From NCBI GenBank assembly GCA_041941305.1, contig JBGTQJ010000104.1, forward strand, positions 1-16,756: a DNA stretch of 16,756 bases. Direction: 5' to 3'. This stretch comes from JANSWP01 sp041941305. Lineage in GTDB: Bacteria; Bacteroidota; Bacteroidia; Chitinophagales; Saprospiraceae. The notes beneath the pieces were generated by a model. It made no database searches. It was not told the DNA's origin and saw only the letters and a list, made by a program, of their open reading frames with translations. A program made the position numbers and the translations under genes. Of the stretch, positions 1 to 7,191 are shown piece by piece (positions within the stretch are counted from its first letter, which is position 1; each line of letters begins with the position of its first letter).

Positions 1-164
1 TTGCAAAAAAGAAGCCTTCAAAAGAATAAGATATTTAGTTTACAGAGTACTTAGTTTACAAAATCGGACTTTCCTGATTTCCAGCCTCCATATTGTAAAA
101 TAGAATCAAAACAAAAATAATCACTTTTGTCTTGATAAGATAACTATTTAAAAGGGCCCTTCCG

Positions 165-172
165 TACCTTTG
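165..172 (+). promoter_or_regulatory. Candidate Bacteroidota -7 promoter box for the GH13 gene
   Basis: TACCTTTG is an exact match to the Bacteroidota -7 consensus TAnnTTTG. It lies 80 bases before the ATG at 252. A convincing -33 TTG at the usual distance is not visible: the nearest, at 132-134, is about 30 bases upstream and so too far. The call rests on the -7 box and its position alone. Upstream, a 10-base direct repeat (TTAGTTTACA at 35-44 and 51-60) is of unknown meaning. Nothing else is recognised in 1-251. Confidence 0.5.
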
Positions 173-251
173 CACCCACTACAGCCTAAACCTGCCAAAC
201 GCATTTACAAACAACTGATTCTCAACCATTAAATTTAAAATATTTCTCAAC

Positions 252-3077
252 ATGTCAAAGCGCACTTTTTCATTTTCATTTTCATTTTCATTTTCATTTT
301 CATTTTCATTTTTATTTTCATTTATAAGTTCAATTTCATTGGTTCAGGCCCAACTCATTTGGACAGAACCGGCTTTTCCCAAAGCAGATGATGAAGTAAC
401 TGTTTACTTTAATGCCACAGAAGGAACTGGAGGATTGGCCAATTGCAATTGTGATGTTTATGTTCATACTGGTGTCATTACTTCACTAAGTTCTTCTTCC
501 AGCGATTGGAAACATGTCGTTACGGATTGGGGAGTCGCCAATCCTGCCTGGAAAATGGATCCAGTAGCTGGACAGCCAAATGTTTATTCTTATACTTTGA
601 GTCCCTCAGTCAAACAATATTATGGGGTGACCGGAAGTGAGGTTATTGAAGAATTAGCTATCGTTTTTAGAAATGCCAATGGTTCAAAAGAAGGAAAGGC
701 TGATGGGGGAGCTGACATCTTCTACCCCATTTACCCTGATGATGGAGAATTTTTGGCAGTTTTCTTTGCGCCCCTGGATTTTGCGATTGGACAAATTGGA
801 CAAAATATTTCGATAGTAGCTGGCGCAAGTGATAATGCAGAACTATCACTATACGATAACGGTGATTTGTTGATTTCTATTCCAGATACCAAGTCATTGA
901 ATTACGATTTGGAAGTGATGACCGCTGGGACTCATTTGGTGGAATTAGTAGCAAATAATGGTATTGAGGTTGTCAGAGATACTTTCTTTTATACCGCCAA
1001 TCCTGCAATCAATAATCAAGATCCACCAGCAGGGACACGAAATGGCATTAATTACCTGAATGATTCAACAGTATTGCTTCAATTGTATGCACCAGATAAG
1101 CAGTTTGTCTATGTAATTGGAGATTTTAACGATTGGGTGCCAACTGAAAATTTTTATATGAATAGAAGTCTGGATGAAAAGACCTGGTGGCTGGAAGTTT
1201 CAGGATTGACGCCAAATCAAAGATATGGATTTCAGTATTGGGTAGATGGTGATATTAGAATTGCAGACCCGCATAGTGAATTGATTTTAGATAAATGGAA
1301 CGATGGCGCGATTTCCCCAACCACTTACCCCAATCCACACCCCTACCCTGGCAACAGCACTTCCGGACATGTCACTTTGATTCATCCTGGAAAGCCAGCA
1401 TACCAATGGCAAGTGACTGATTTTCAAGCTCCTGCGAAAAAGGATTTGGTCATTTATGAATTATTGCCAAGAGATTTTGTACATGCCCATAACTATCTGA
1501 CCATTATTGATTCTTTGGATTATCTGGAAAATTTGGGTATCAATGCTATTGAACTAATGCCTCCGGGAGAATTTGAAAACAATGAAAGCTGGGGTTACAA
1601 CCCATCTTATCATATGGCTTTGGATAAGTATTATGGCACCCCTGAACACTTTAAAATGTTTGTTGACGAATGTCATAAAAGAGGAATAGCCGTTATTGTG
1701 GATATTGTTTTCAATCATGCGTTTGGTCAGAGTCCACTTGTAAATCTTTACTGGGATGCAGCCAATAATCGACCTGCTGCCAACAACCCCTGGATGAATG
1801 CCATATGTCCTCATGAACCTTTTTGCTGGGGTTACGATTTCAATCACACCAGGGAAGCCACGCAAGAATTTATGGACATAGTCAATACTTTCTGGCTTGA
1901 GGAATACAATGTGGATGGATTCAGATTGGATTTCACCAAAGGGTTTTCAATGGTGGGCAATGTAGGTTGGGATCCAACACGCATTGATTTATTGAAACGG
2001 ATGGCTGATGTTATTTGGGACGCTAACCCTGATGCCTACATCATTCTGGAACATTGGGCAGATAACAATGAAGAAAAGATATTGTCCAATTATGGAATGA
2101 TGCTTTGGGGAAATGCCACCCATGCCTACCAGGAAGCCGCTATGGGATATATCGGAAATTCTGATTTTAGTTGGGGTATTTATAAGCAAAGGGGTTGGGC
2201 AGATCCTCATTTAGTAACTTATGTGGAAAGCCATGACGAGGAACGAATTATGTTCAAAAATCTTCAGTGGGGGAATAGCCAGGGAAATTATAATGTCAAA
2301 GACCTTTCTACAGCCCTGAAAAGGATGGAATTGGTTTCTACTTTTTTGTTTACCATACCAGGACCCAAGATGATATGGCAGTTTGGAGAAGTTGGTTACG
2401 ACATTTCCATCGACGATCCTTGTCGAGTTTGTAATAAACCCATTTTGTGGAATTATTTCCAGGAAACCGACAGAAGGCATTTGTATGACGTAGTCAGTGC
2501 TTTAGCTCATCTAAAAACGGAAAATGAAGTTTTTGGGACAGATGATTTCACTTATGATTTGGACAACTTCATCAAAAGAATCAAACTCAATCATCCCAGT
2601 ATGAATGCATTGGTAATCGGTAACTTTGGCACTACTCCAGGCAATCCACAACCTGTTTTCCAACATACAGGCTGGTGGTATGAGTATTTCTCAGGTGACA
2701 GCATAAATGTGGTGAATGTTACGGATCCTATTTTCCTCAATCCTGGTGAATATCGAATTTACACAACAGAAAAACTGATGACTCCAGATATTATTTCTTC
2801 AGTTGAAGATAACATTGAACGCCAACCTTTTAACGCAGGTATTTACCCAAATCCTTCTTCTGGAAATGCAATACTCAGTTACCTACTACCTGAAAACGCT
2901 GATATTCAAATAAATCTTTATCACGCTTCCGGGCAACATATTGAAACTTTGTTTAAGGGAAACCAAACAAAAGGGCTTCAAGAATTTGAACTTAATGATG
3001 ATTATTCCAACGGAACTTATTTCCTTCAAATTTCCTCAGGAAATAATGTGGTTGTTAAAAAGTGGATTGTTTTGTAG
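252..3077 (+). CDS. Secreted GH13 alpha-amylase-family glycoside hydrolase with T9SS sorting domain
   Basis: This is a 941-residue exported glycosidase predicted to act on alpha-1,4-glucans such as starch or glycogen, outside the cell or on its surface. In order it has: a signal peptide (about 1-33, cleavage likely at VQA|Q) whose core is a Phe-Ser repeat; a beta-rich N-terminal domain (about 34-130); an Ig-like segment (about 160-255); a CBM48/E-set-like domain (about 262-350) with VYVIGDFNDW at 286-295; a GH13 barrel (about 397-780); and a C-terminal T9SS type A sorting domain (about 862-941) starting near YPNPSSG. The GH13 regions are complete: DIVFNH at 484-489, GFRLD with nucleophile Asp560, acid/base Glu600 in ILEHW, and ESHD with Asp662. 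The E-set plus barrel layout resembles branching enzymes and neopullulanases, so the exact specificity is open. No SusC/SusD pair is adjacent. The start is fixed by the signal peptide and the lack of any other good ATG. Confidence 0.93.
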   Translation: MSKRTFSFSFSFSFSFSFSFLFSFISSISLVQAQLIWTEPAFPKADDEVTVYFNATEGTGGLANCNCDVYVHTGVITSLSSSSSDWKHVVTDWGVANPAWKMDPVAGQPNVYSYTLSPSVKQYYGVTGSEVIEELAIVFRNANGSKEGKADGGADIFYPIYPDDGEFLAVFFAPLDFAIGQIGQNISIVAGASDNAELSLYDNGDLLISIPDTKSLNYDLEVMTAGTHLVELVANNGIEVVRDTFFYTANPAINNQDPPAGTRNGINYLNDSTVLLQLYAPDKQFVYVIGDFNDWVPTENFYMNRSLDEKTWWLEVSGLTPNQRYGFQYWVDGDIRIADPHSELILDKWNDGAISPTTYPNPHPYPGNSTSGHVTLIHPGKPAYQWQVTDFQAPAKKDLVIYELLPRDFVHAHNYLTIIDSLDYLENLGINAIELMPPGEFENNESWGYNPSYHMALDKYYGTPEHFKMFVDECHKRGIAVIVDIVFNHAFGQSPLVNLYWDAANNRPAANNPWMNAICPHEPFCWGYDFNHTREATQEFMDIVNTFWLEEYNVDGFRLDFTKGFSMVGNVGWDPTRIDLLKRMADVIWDANPDAYIILEHWADNNEEKILSNYGMMLWGNATHAYQEAAMGYIGNSDFSWGIYKQRGWADPHLVTYVESHDEERIMFKNLQWGNSQGNYNVKDLSTALKRMELVSTFLFTIPGPKMIWQFGEVGYDISIDDPCRVCNKPILWNYFQETDRRHLYDVVSALAHLKTENEVFGTDDFTYDLDNFIKRIKLNHPSMNALVIGNFGTTPGNPQPVFQHTGWWYEYFSGDSINVVNVTDPIFLNPGEYRIYTTEKLMTPDIISSVEDNIERQPFNAGIYPNPSSGNAILSYLLPENADIQINLYHASGQHIETLFKGNQTKGLQEFELNDDYSNGTYFLQISSGNNVVVKKWIVL
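267..320 (+). repeat. (TTTTCA)n hexanucleotide microsatellite inside the signal peptide
   Basis: Seven perfect head-to-tail TTTTCA units (267-308) are followed by one variant TTTTTA (309-314) and one further perfect unit (315-320). In frame they encode (Phe-Ser)7-Phe-Leu-Phe-Ser, residues 6-23 of the GH13 protein, which form the hydrophobic core of its signal peptide. As the unit is 6 bases, gain or loss of a unit keeps the frame and changes only the length of the core. Confidence 0.95.
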
Positions 3078-3106
3078 CAAAATTTTAGGGTAGTCGTACA
3101 TAAATT

Positions 3107-3137
3107 GATAGGAGGCTTTTTGAACAGGTCTCCTATC
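3107..3137. terminator. Stem-loop after the GH13 gene, overlapping the next promoter
   Basis: GATAGGAG (3107-3114) and CTCCTATC (3130-3137) form a perfect 8-bp stem with a 15-base loop, followed by TTTGTTTT. It lies 30 bases after the GH13 stop and may be a weak intrinsic terminator. Its right arm also forms part of the -7 box at 3134-3141, so it could influence the downstream promoter. Confidence 0.45.
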
Positions 3138-3141
3138 TTTG
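3134..3141 (+). promoter_or_regulatory. Candidate Bacteroidota -7 box for the IMPACT-family gene
   Basis: TATCTTTG matches TAnnTTTG exactly and sits 18 bases before the ATG at 3160. A TTG at 3105-3107 is a possible -33 element, though its 26-base spacing is somewhat long. With this box, transcription would begin near 3148. That argues against the in-frame TTG at 3139 as start codon. Confidence 0.5.
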
Positions 3142-3159
3142 TTTTACCATATTGTAAAA

Positions 3160-3813
3160 ATGAAAGACACCTATAGGACCATAGAGGAAGAAAGCACTGG
3201 AGAGTTTAGGGATCGTGGCAGCAAGTTCATTGCCTACACTTTTCCTGTATTTACTGAAGATGATTGGCAAAATCGCCTGGAGGAAATCAAAAAACTACAT
3301 CCAAAAGCCCGTCACCATTGTTACGCTTATCGAATAGGGTTAGATAAAAATAATTTTCGTGCAAACGACGATGGTGAACCATCAGGAACCGCTGGTCGAC
3401 CCATCCTTGGGCAAATTGATAGTTTTGAACTTACAAATGTCTTTGCAGTTGTTGTAAGGTATTTTGGTGGGACCTTATTGGGAACTTCCGGTTTGATAAA
3501 TGCCTATAGAGAAAGCACTGCCGAAGCTTTTCGAAATGCCAGGATTGTCGAAAAAACAGTGGAAGATATTTATCGCCTCACCTTTGAATACGCCTTGATG
3601 AGCAAAGTTATGAATGCTGTAAAGAAATTGAATTTAGAAATGACCAGGCAGGATTTTGGAGAAATTGGGATTCTGGAAATTGCCATTAGGCAGGGTACAT
3701 TGGAAGAAACTTTGACAAAATTAAAAGCTTTGATTGCTCAGGTCAGGATTGAGGAAATTGAAAAAATAGAAAATATTCCAGGCTTGAAAATGGAATTTGT
3801 GGAGACCAGGTAA
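3160..3813 (+). CDS. yigZ: IMPACT/YigZ-family protein (UPF0029 plus DUF1949-like C-terminus)
   Basis: This 217-residue cytoplasmic protein is of the YigZ/IMPACT family. The family is conserved in bacteria and eukaryotes; yeast and mammalian members modulate the Gcn2 translational stress response, while the bacterial role is poorly defined. The N-terminal domain carries the family signature: GSKFIAYTFPV near residues 20-30, ARHHCYAYR, then NDDGEPSGTAGRPIL, and a VVVRYFGGTLLGTSGL stretch. The last third (about 130-217) fits the small ferredoxin-like DUF1949 domain. Length is close to E. coli YigZ (about 204). I chose the ATG at 3160 rather than the in-frame TTG at 3139 because a -7 box overlaps the TTG. 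The gene stands alone, bounded by a hairpin on each side, and is convergent with the hydrolase gene. Confidence 0.92.
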   Translation: MKDTYRTIEEESTGEFRDRGSKFIAYTFPVFTEDDWQNRLEEIKKLHPKARHHCYAYRIGLDKNNFRANDDGEPSGTAGRPILGQIDSFELTNVFAVVVRYFGGTLLGTSGLINAYRESTAEAFRNARIVEKTVEDIYRLTFEYALMSKVMNAVKKLNLEMTRQDFGEIGILEIAIRQGTLEETLTKLKALIAQVRIEEIEKIENIPGLKMEFVETR

Positions 3814-3824
3814 ATCCCAATTGT

Positions 3825-3884
3825 TGGTTTTCCAAAAAGAAAAAGCTGATTGTGTTTATTCAGCTTTTTCTTTTTGGAAAACCA
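3825..3884. terminator. Bidirectional intrinsic terminator (25-bp perfect stem)
   Basis: The arms 3825-3849 and 3860-3884 are exact reverse complements over 25 bases, with a 10-base loop. The left arm is A-rich and the right arm T-rich, so the transcript from either strand ends in a stem with a U-rich 3' side. It lies between the stop of the IMPACT gene (3813) and the stop of the convergent hydrolase gene (3898) and should serve both. Confidence 0.85.
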
Positions 3885-3897
3885 TTATTTTATTCCT

Positions 3898-4842
3898 CTA
3901 CTCCACCCACTCCAATAATTTTTGATCAAACAAATCAGGTTCCTCCAACTGAGGTGTAGAACCACTTTCATCAAATTTGTGATAAAGCAAATTTGGAAAT
4001 ATATGTCTTCTTTCATCCCAATGGGAAGGTGGATTTGAAAAGTCGTGATGTCCCATCGCAATAAAAGTAGGCGTAAGCACTGTTGTTCCATTTGCCAAGT
4101 CAAATTCCTGAAAAATATCCAACAACATATGGCTCATAATATAGGTGTTTACAAAAACATCTTTCCAAAGCCAGGTGGCATCGTAATCGGGATTGTACCA
4201 GTAAATAGGACTATTATTAAGGTAAGTTGCAATAGCTCCATCATTGATATTCAAGGCAGCTATTGAATCCTTCAACCTTGCCCAATTATCCTGGAATTTC
4301 ATCTTCCGCATCACAGAAGCATTCTTTATCCAGTAATCGTTCTCCATTTCCCCCGCTTCTGCTCCTTTGTGGGATGGCGTACCAATTAATACCAAATTGG
4401 AAATGTATTGTGGATACCTTCTGGCATATTCTAAGGCTACCAAACCATTGATGGAATGTCCTATCAAAACAAATTGATCCAGTTCTAATTTTTGTCTCAA
4501 TCTTTCAATATCCTGGCAAACCGATTCCAATGTTACACTTTGTACGTCTTCCGGATAATAATCAGAAACATACCAGGGTAAGTTGAAAAATATCATTTGA
4601 AAATGATTGCGAAGGTTTTGAGAGAAGGTTCTGGAATGGTATAGATTTGATCCAACAACCAAACAAGGTTTTCCCTTTCCTTCGATCTGGTATTCCAAAT
4701 AGGTGTTTTCTTTTTCAATTAGCCCCTTTTTTATGGCGTTTTCCTCAACATTGTTTTGCTGATCGGAATTGGCATCATCGACACAGGAAGCAAACAAAAA
4801 AACTAAAAAAGTCAGGGAGGTAATAATTTTGATAACTTTCAT
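3898..4842 (-). CDS. Alpha/beta-hydrolase-fold lipoprotein, probable catalytic His replaced by Ser
   Basis: This is a 314-residue lipoprotein with an alpha/beta-hydrolase fold. The N-terminus is a lipoprotein signal (LVFLFASC, lipidated Cys20). The following VDDAN is acidic, as in Bacteroidota surface-export signals, so a surface location is possible. The hydrolase fold follows: a strand with LVVGSN near 61, the nucleophile elbow IGHSING with Ser130, and the acid turn AMGHHDFSNPPS with Asp267. The C-terminal segment FDESGSTPQLEEPDLF corresponds to the usual SGHxPxxEEP that carries the catalytic His in proline iminopeptidase-like members. Here that position is Ser295, encoded by TCT. The protein may be inactive, may use another His (265 or 266), or may act as a binding protein. 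The substrate is unknown. It is convergent with the IMPACT gene and has no operon partner. Confidence 0.85.
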   Translation of the reverse strand: MKVIKIITSLTFLVFLFASCVDDANSDQQNNVEENAIKKGLIEKENTYLEYQIEGKGKPCLVVGSNLYHSRTFSQNLRNHFQMIFFNLPWYVSDYYPEDVQSVTLESVCQDIERLRQKLELDQFVLIGHSINGLVALEYARRYPQYISNLVLIGTPSHKGAEAGEMENDYWIKNASVMRKMKFQDNWARLKDSIAALNINDGAIATYLNNSPIYWYNPDYDATWLWKDVFVNTYIMSHMLLDIFQEFDLANGTTVLTPTFIAMGHHDFSNPPSHWDERRHIFPNLLYHKFDESGSTPQLEEPDLFDQKLLEWVE

Positions 4843-5061
4843 TTCTGAGTATTCTGTAAAAAATGTTGCGAAGATAAAGAAGTTCTTTATCTATTTTCCT
4901 GAAATGCAATTCCTGGGCCGAAAACCATTCTTCCCAGTAAGTTGACCCCTTATGTAGCCAACCAATAAATATTTACCTAGGCCAGATCAAAGAATATTCA
5001 TTTTTAAATAAAACCCTTTCCATGTCGATTTAAAGCGAGGAAACCCACTTCCTGCCACCCC

Positions 5062-5252
5062 GTATACCACAGGGCTAATCAGTTCTATGCTAATAAAGTT
5101 AAAAGTCAAAATGATAAATGTAAAATGTAAAAGTTCACATTTTCTAAGAATTTCGTTATCAGGTCTTTATGAATGCCCATACTTTTTAATTTATCATTTT
5201 ACATTTTACATTTTGACTTTCAATAATAGAACTTAACAGCCCTGCCGTATAC
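5062..5252. repeat. Imperfect long inverted repeat, MITE-like (191 bp)
   Basis: The two ends are imperfect inverted copies. In order inward, each carries GTATAC, CAGGGCT, GTTCTAT and AAAGTCAAAATG: on the plus strand from 5062 to about 5113, and as reverse complement from about 5209 to 5252. Next inside come AT-rich stretches of the type AAATGTAAAATG in opposite orientation (about 5114-5131 and 5189-5208). No ORF lies inside. The layout resembles a miniature inverted-repeat element or a pair of facing palindromic intergenic repeats. Confidence 0.6.
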
Positions 5253-5277
5253 CCCAGGGCTTGTTAAGTTCTATTAT
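5222..5277. repeat. Strong hairpin with GTATAC loop
   Basis: Arm 5222-5244 (ending AACAGCCCTG) pairs with 5255-5277 (starting CAGGGCTTGTT) over about 22 bases with one bulged T at 5261. The 10-base loop 5245-5254 contains GTATAC. The left arm is shared with the right end of the larger inverted repeat 5062-5252, so alternative foldings are possible. Confidence 0.75.
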
Positions 5278-5281
5278 CCAA

Positions 5282-5294
5282 GTCCCAGCGGGAC
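5282..5294. repeat. GTCCC-AGC-GGGAC mini-hairpin with conserved-looking flank
   Basis: A perfect 5-bp stem with a 3-base loop directly follows the larger hairpin and is followed by GAAATATTGGTA. I recall similar CCCAGCGGG-GAAATATTGGTA strings as dispersed intergenic repeats in Bacteroidota genomes; this is memory, not a search result. A degenerate relative is seen at 16581-16624 in this same window. Confidence 0.5.
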
Positions 5295-5440
5295 GAAATA
5301 TTGGTAAACAAGAGACAAACCACACAAATACCAAAAAACGACCAAGTTCAAGTAGAAAATAGAGCGCTCACAAGCCCAAATTCAAGAAAAACTAAAAAAA
5401 CTTCTATTTTCCGGTCACGTTTTTTACAAACCAATCATTT

Positions 5441-6070
5441 ATGTCCGAACACAGAGAACTGCATCGGGAATTGAATATGGAGTTTGAAGCGATGATTAGG
5501 CTGCTTCAAACGGGGGATACCAAGACTTGGACACAACTTGTCAACAGATTGCGAAAAGTAACAGTGCCTTGGTTGGCGCAAAAAGTTGGAAAAATGCCAA
5601 GTCAGGCTTTAGTAAGTCTAGACGAATTTATTTTAGAAGTTTTTGCGAATGCACTAGCGAAGTTTTTTCCATTATTTGAAAAAGGGACTTTTTCGAAATA
5701 TCAGGATATTCAGTCTTTGATGTTTCGAGTTGCAGAATTAAAATTAAAAGAAGGTTTTGCCCAACTCAAAAGGGAACAAGCCATCTATCATCCAGAAGAT
5801 GAGCATAGTTTTGAAGCAATTGCCAATCAACCATTTACAAGCGAAGAAGAAGCAAAAAAAGAGCGTATTCAATTGATTCAATCCAAATTAAAACTACTAG
5901 CTGAAGAAGACAGGAAACTCCTTGAGCGATATTATGATGGGGAAAAAATGGTCAAAATCGCCAAAGAGTTAGGTATCCATGAAAGTTCAATAAGAAAACG
6001 AAAGCAGAGAGCTTTGGACAGGCTAAAAAAGTTGGTTGCCAATTCAATTAGGATTTTATTTTGCTTTTAG
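5441..6070 (+). CDS. Sigma-70 family (ECF-like) RNA polymerase sigma factor
   Basis: This 209-residue cytoplasmic protein is expected to bind core RNA polymerase and direct it to a small set of promoters. The C-terminal half is clear region 4: residues 143-198 include LKLLAEEDRKLLERYYDGE, then a helix-turn-helix with MVKIAKELGIHESSIRKRKQRALDRL (about 170-195), ending in a basic tail. Region 2 is divergent: FILEVFANALAKFF (about 63-76) and LMFRVAELKLKEGFAQLKRE (about 93-112) occupy the expected place of 2.1-2.4. No extra C-terminal sensor domain is present. The downstream gene, 167 bases on and on the same strand, encodes a membrane protein with an anti-sigma layout, which supports the call. 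Divergent region 2 leaves some chance that it acts as a DNA-binding regulator rather than a full sigma factor. The start at 5441 is favoured; Met13 (5477) is an alternative. Confidence 0.85.
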   Translation: MSEHRELHRELNMEFEAMIRLLQTGDTKTWTQLVNRLRKVTVPWLAQKVGKMPSQALVSLDEFILEVFANALAKFFPLFEKGTFSKYQDIQSLMFRVAELKLKEGFAQLKREQAIYHPEDEHSFEAIANQPFTSEEEAKKERIQLIQSKLKLLAEEDRKLLERYYDGEKMVKIAKELGIHESSIRKRKQRALDRLKKLVANSIRILFCF

Positions 6071-6237
6071 TATTATCCAGGGAAGAAATTGAAAAAATGA
6101 AAATACACTGCTTAAGCTACCGTTCAACTGCCGGAAGTCAGAGATTTCACAGATAGTATAAATGCTGAGAATAGAACGGTTCACTGTCCAACGCTTCTTT
6201 ATTACATCGTAAGAATATTCCTCCAAAATCGTAGCTT

Positions 6238-7137
6238 ATGAATAAAGAAATTATACAAGAAAAAAATATCATCGAACGGTTTGTGCTGAATCGGCTGAAT
6301 GAAGAAGAATTGGATGAGTTTCTGGTCTATCAAATGATGCACCCAGATGTGCAGGAATTGATCGAATTGAAAAGAGAAGAAATCAAAAGTGTAAGGGCAT
6401 TGAAGGATGGAATTCCAAGACCGAGCAAGAATATGTCAGGGAAAAGAGGTTTTTTTTTGGAAATCCTGGTGATCTTTACCTTAATAATAGCTGGGATTTG
6501 GTATTTCGGAAAAGACTCGAATACCAATGAACCTGCAACCAGCGACAGGACAGAAGCCATTTCCAATGATTCATCCATAGAAAATACCTTAAAAGAAAAA
6601 TCAACGCCCCTTCAAGAACCAAAACAAGAAAAACCTAAAACTGAAAAACAAAAAGACAAGACTCCAAGAATTAAAGAAAAGAACGATTATATTCCTCCTA
6701 CAACTGTCGAAAAACCCCCTGAAAACCTGCCTATTGCCGCCAATTTTGAACCCAACCCAGATATCGAATTATTCATAGGAAACCATACTCGCTCAGCGGG
6801 TTTTGAATTTGAAATGAAGCGTCCAATCACAAATGATAAGCTTCTTTTTGGTGGTGAACAGACGACCATTCCATTTGAGGGTGTTTTCAAAGATATGGAA
6901 GCAGCAGATACTCAGGAAGGTTTTCAAATTCACCTTTTTTCTAATGATAAGGATGCTTTTAACAACTTCGAGCCACTTTGGACAAAAACACTTGAATTAA
7001 AAACAATTGAGGAAGGTTTTGGATTTTACCTTGAATCAAGCATTGTCATTCCCGAAGGGATTTATTACTGGATGGTGGAAAACACATCTGGCAGCAGCCT
7101 ATATGGAGTAGGAAAATTTACTGTAGAAAGGAAGTAA
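6238..7137 (+). CDS. Single-pass membrane protein, putative anti-sigma factor
   Basis: This is a 299-residue protein with three parts. Residues 1-70 are cytoplasmic and helical, with IIERFVLNRLNEEELDEFLVY (11-31) resembling the short N-terminal helix motif of many Bacteroidota anti-sigma factors, but lacking zinc-finger Cys/His residues. Residues 71-90 form one transmembrane helix (FFLEILVIFTLIIAGIWYF). Residues 95-165 are a Lys/Glu/Pro-rich, probably disordered periplasmic linker, and 168-299 form a beta-rich, Ig-like domain. Positive charges before the helix fit an N-in, C-out topology. The gene follows the sigma gene on the same strand, and its stop lies next to the hairpin shared with the convergent CHAT genes. 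Sigma inhibition is inferred from layout and neighbour, not from a recognised domain. The long exposed linker would be a natural protease target. Confidence 0.65.
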   Translation: MNKEIIQEKNIIERFVLNRLNEEELDEFLVYQMMHPDVQELIELKREEIKSVRALKDGIPRPSKNMSGKRGFFLEILVIFTLIIAGIWYFGKDSNTNEPATSDRTEAISNDSSIENTLKEKSTPLQEPKQEKPKTEKQKDKTPRIKEKNDYIPPTTVEKPPENLPIAANFEPNPDIELFIGNHTRSAGFEFEMKRPITNDKLLFGGEQTTIPFEGVFKDMEAADTQEGFQIHLFSNDKDAFNNFEPLWTKTLELKTIEEGFGFYLESSIVIPEGIYYWMVENTSGSSLYGVGKFTVERK

Positions 7138-7139
7138 TA

Positions 7140-7186
7140 GAATTTATTGGGCAAATTTTTTACATAAAAATCTACCCAATAAATTC
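7140..7186. terminator. Bidirectional terminator hairpin
   Basis: GAATTTATTGGG (7140-7151) and its exact reverse complement (7175-7186) form a 12-bp outer stem. After a small internal mismatch, an inner ATTTTT/AAAAAT stem can extend it. It lies between the stop of the anti-sigma-like gene (7137) and the stop of the convergent CHAT gene (7192), so it probably ends both transcripts. Confidence 0.75.
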
Positions 7187-7191
7187 AAAAT

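Larger units (their letters stand above)
4843..5440. other. Non-coding region between divergent hydrolase and sigma genes
   Basis: No convincing coding sequence lies in these 598 bases. The part next to the hydrolase (4843-5060) holds its upstream region; TATCTTCG on the minus strand near 4870-4885 is a one-mismatch -7 box at best. The centre (5062-5294) holds nested palindromic repeats listed separately. The last 145 bases before the sigma gene show no clear TAnnTTTG box, which would fit recognition by an alternative sigma factor but does not prove it. Confidence 0.7.

Noticed and set aside
1554..2480. Antisense open frames within the GH13 gene (1554-1865, 1989-2210, 2211-2480)
   Set aside because: They lie opposite conserved GH13 catalytic motifs and their translations show no family features.
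3139..3159. TTG at 3139 as start of the IMPACT-family protein
   Set aside because: It overlaps a TAnnTTTG -7 box and adds seven residues not typical of the family; ATG at 3160 fits better.
6119..6180. 7-bp inverted pair ACCGTTC/GAACGGT in the sigma/anti-sigma gap as a terminator
   Set aside because: The arms are short, 48 bases apart and not followed by a T-run.
5441..7137. FecI/FecR-type iron-responsive sigma/anti-sigma pair
   Set aside because: The membrane protein lacks a recognisable FecR domain and STN region, and no TonB-dependent receptor lies nearby.
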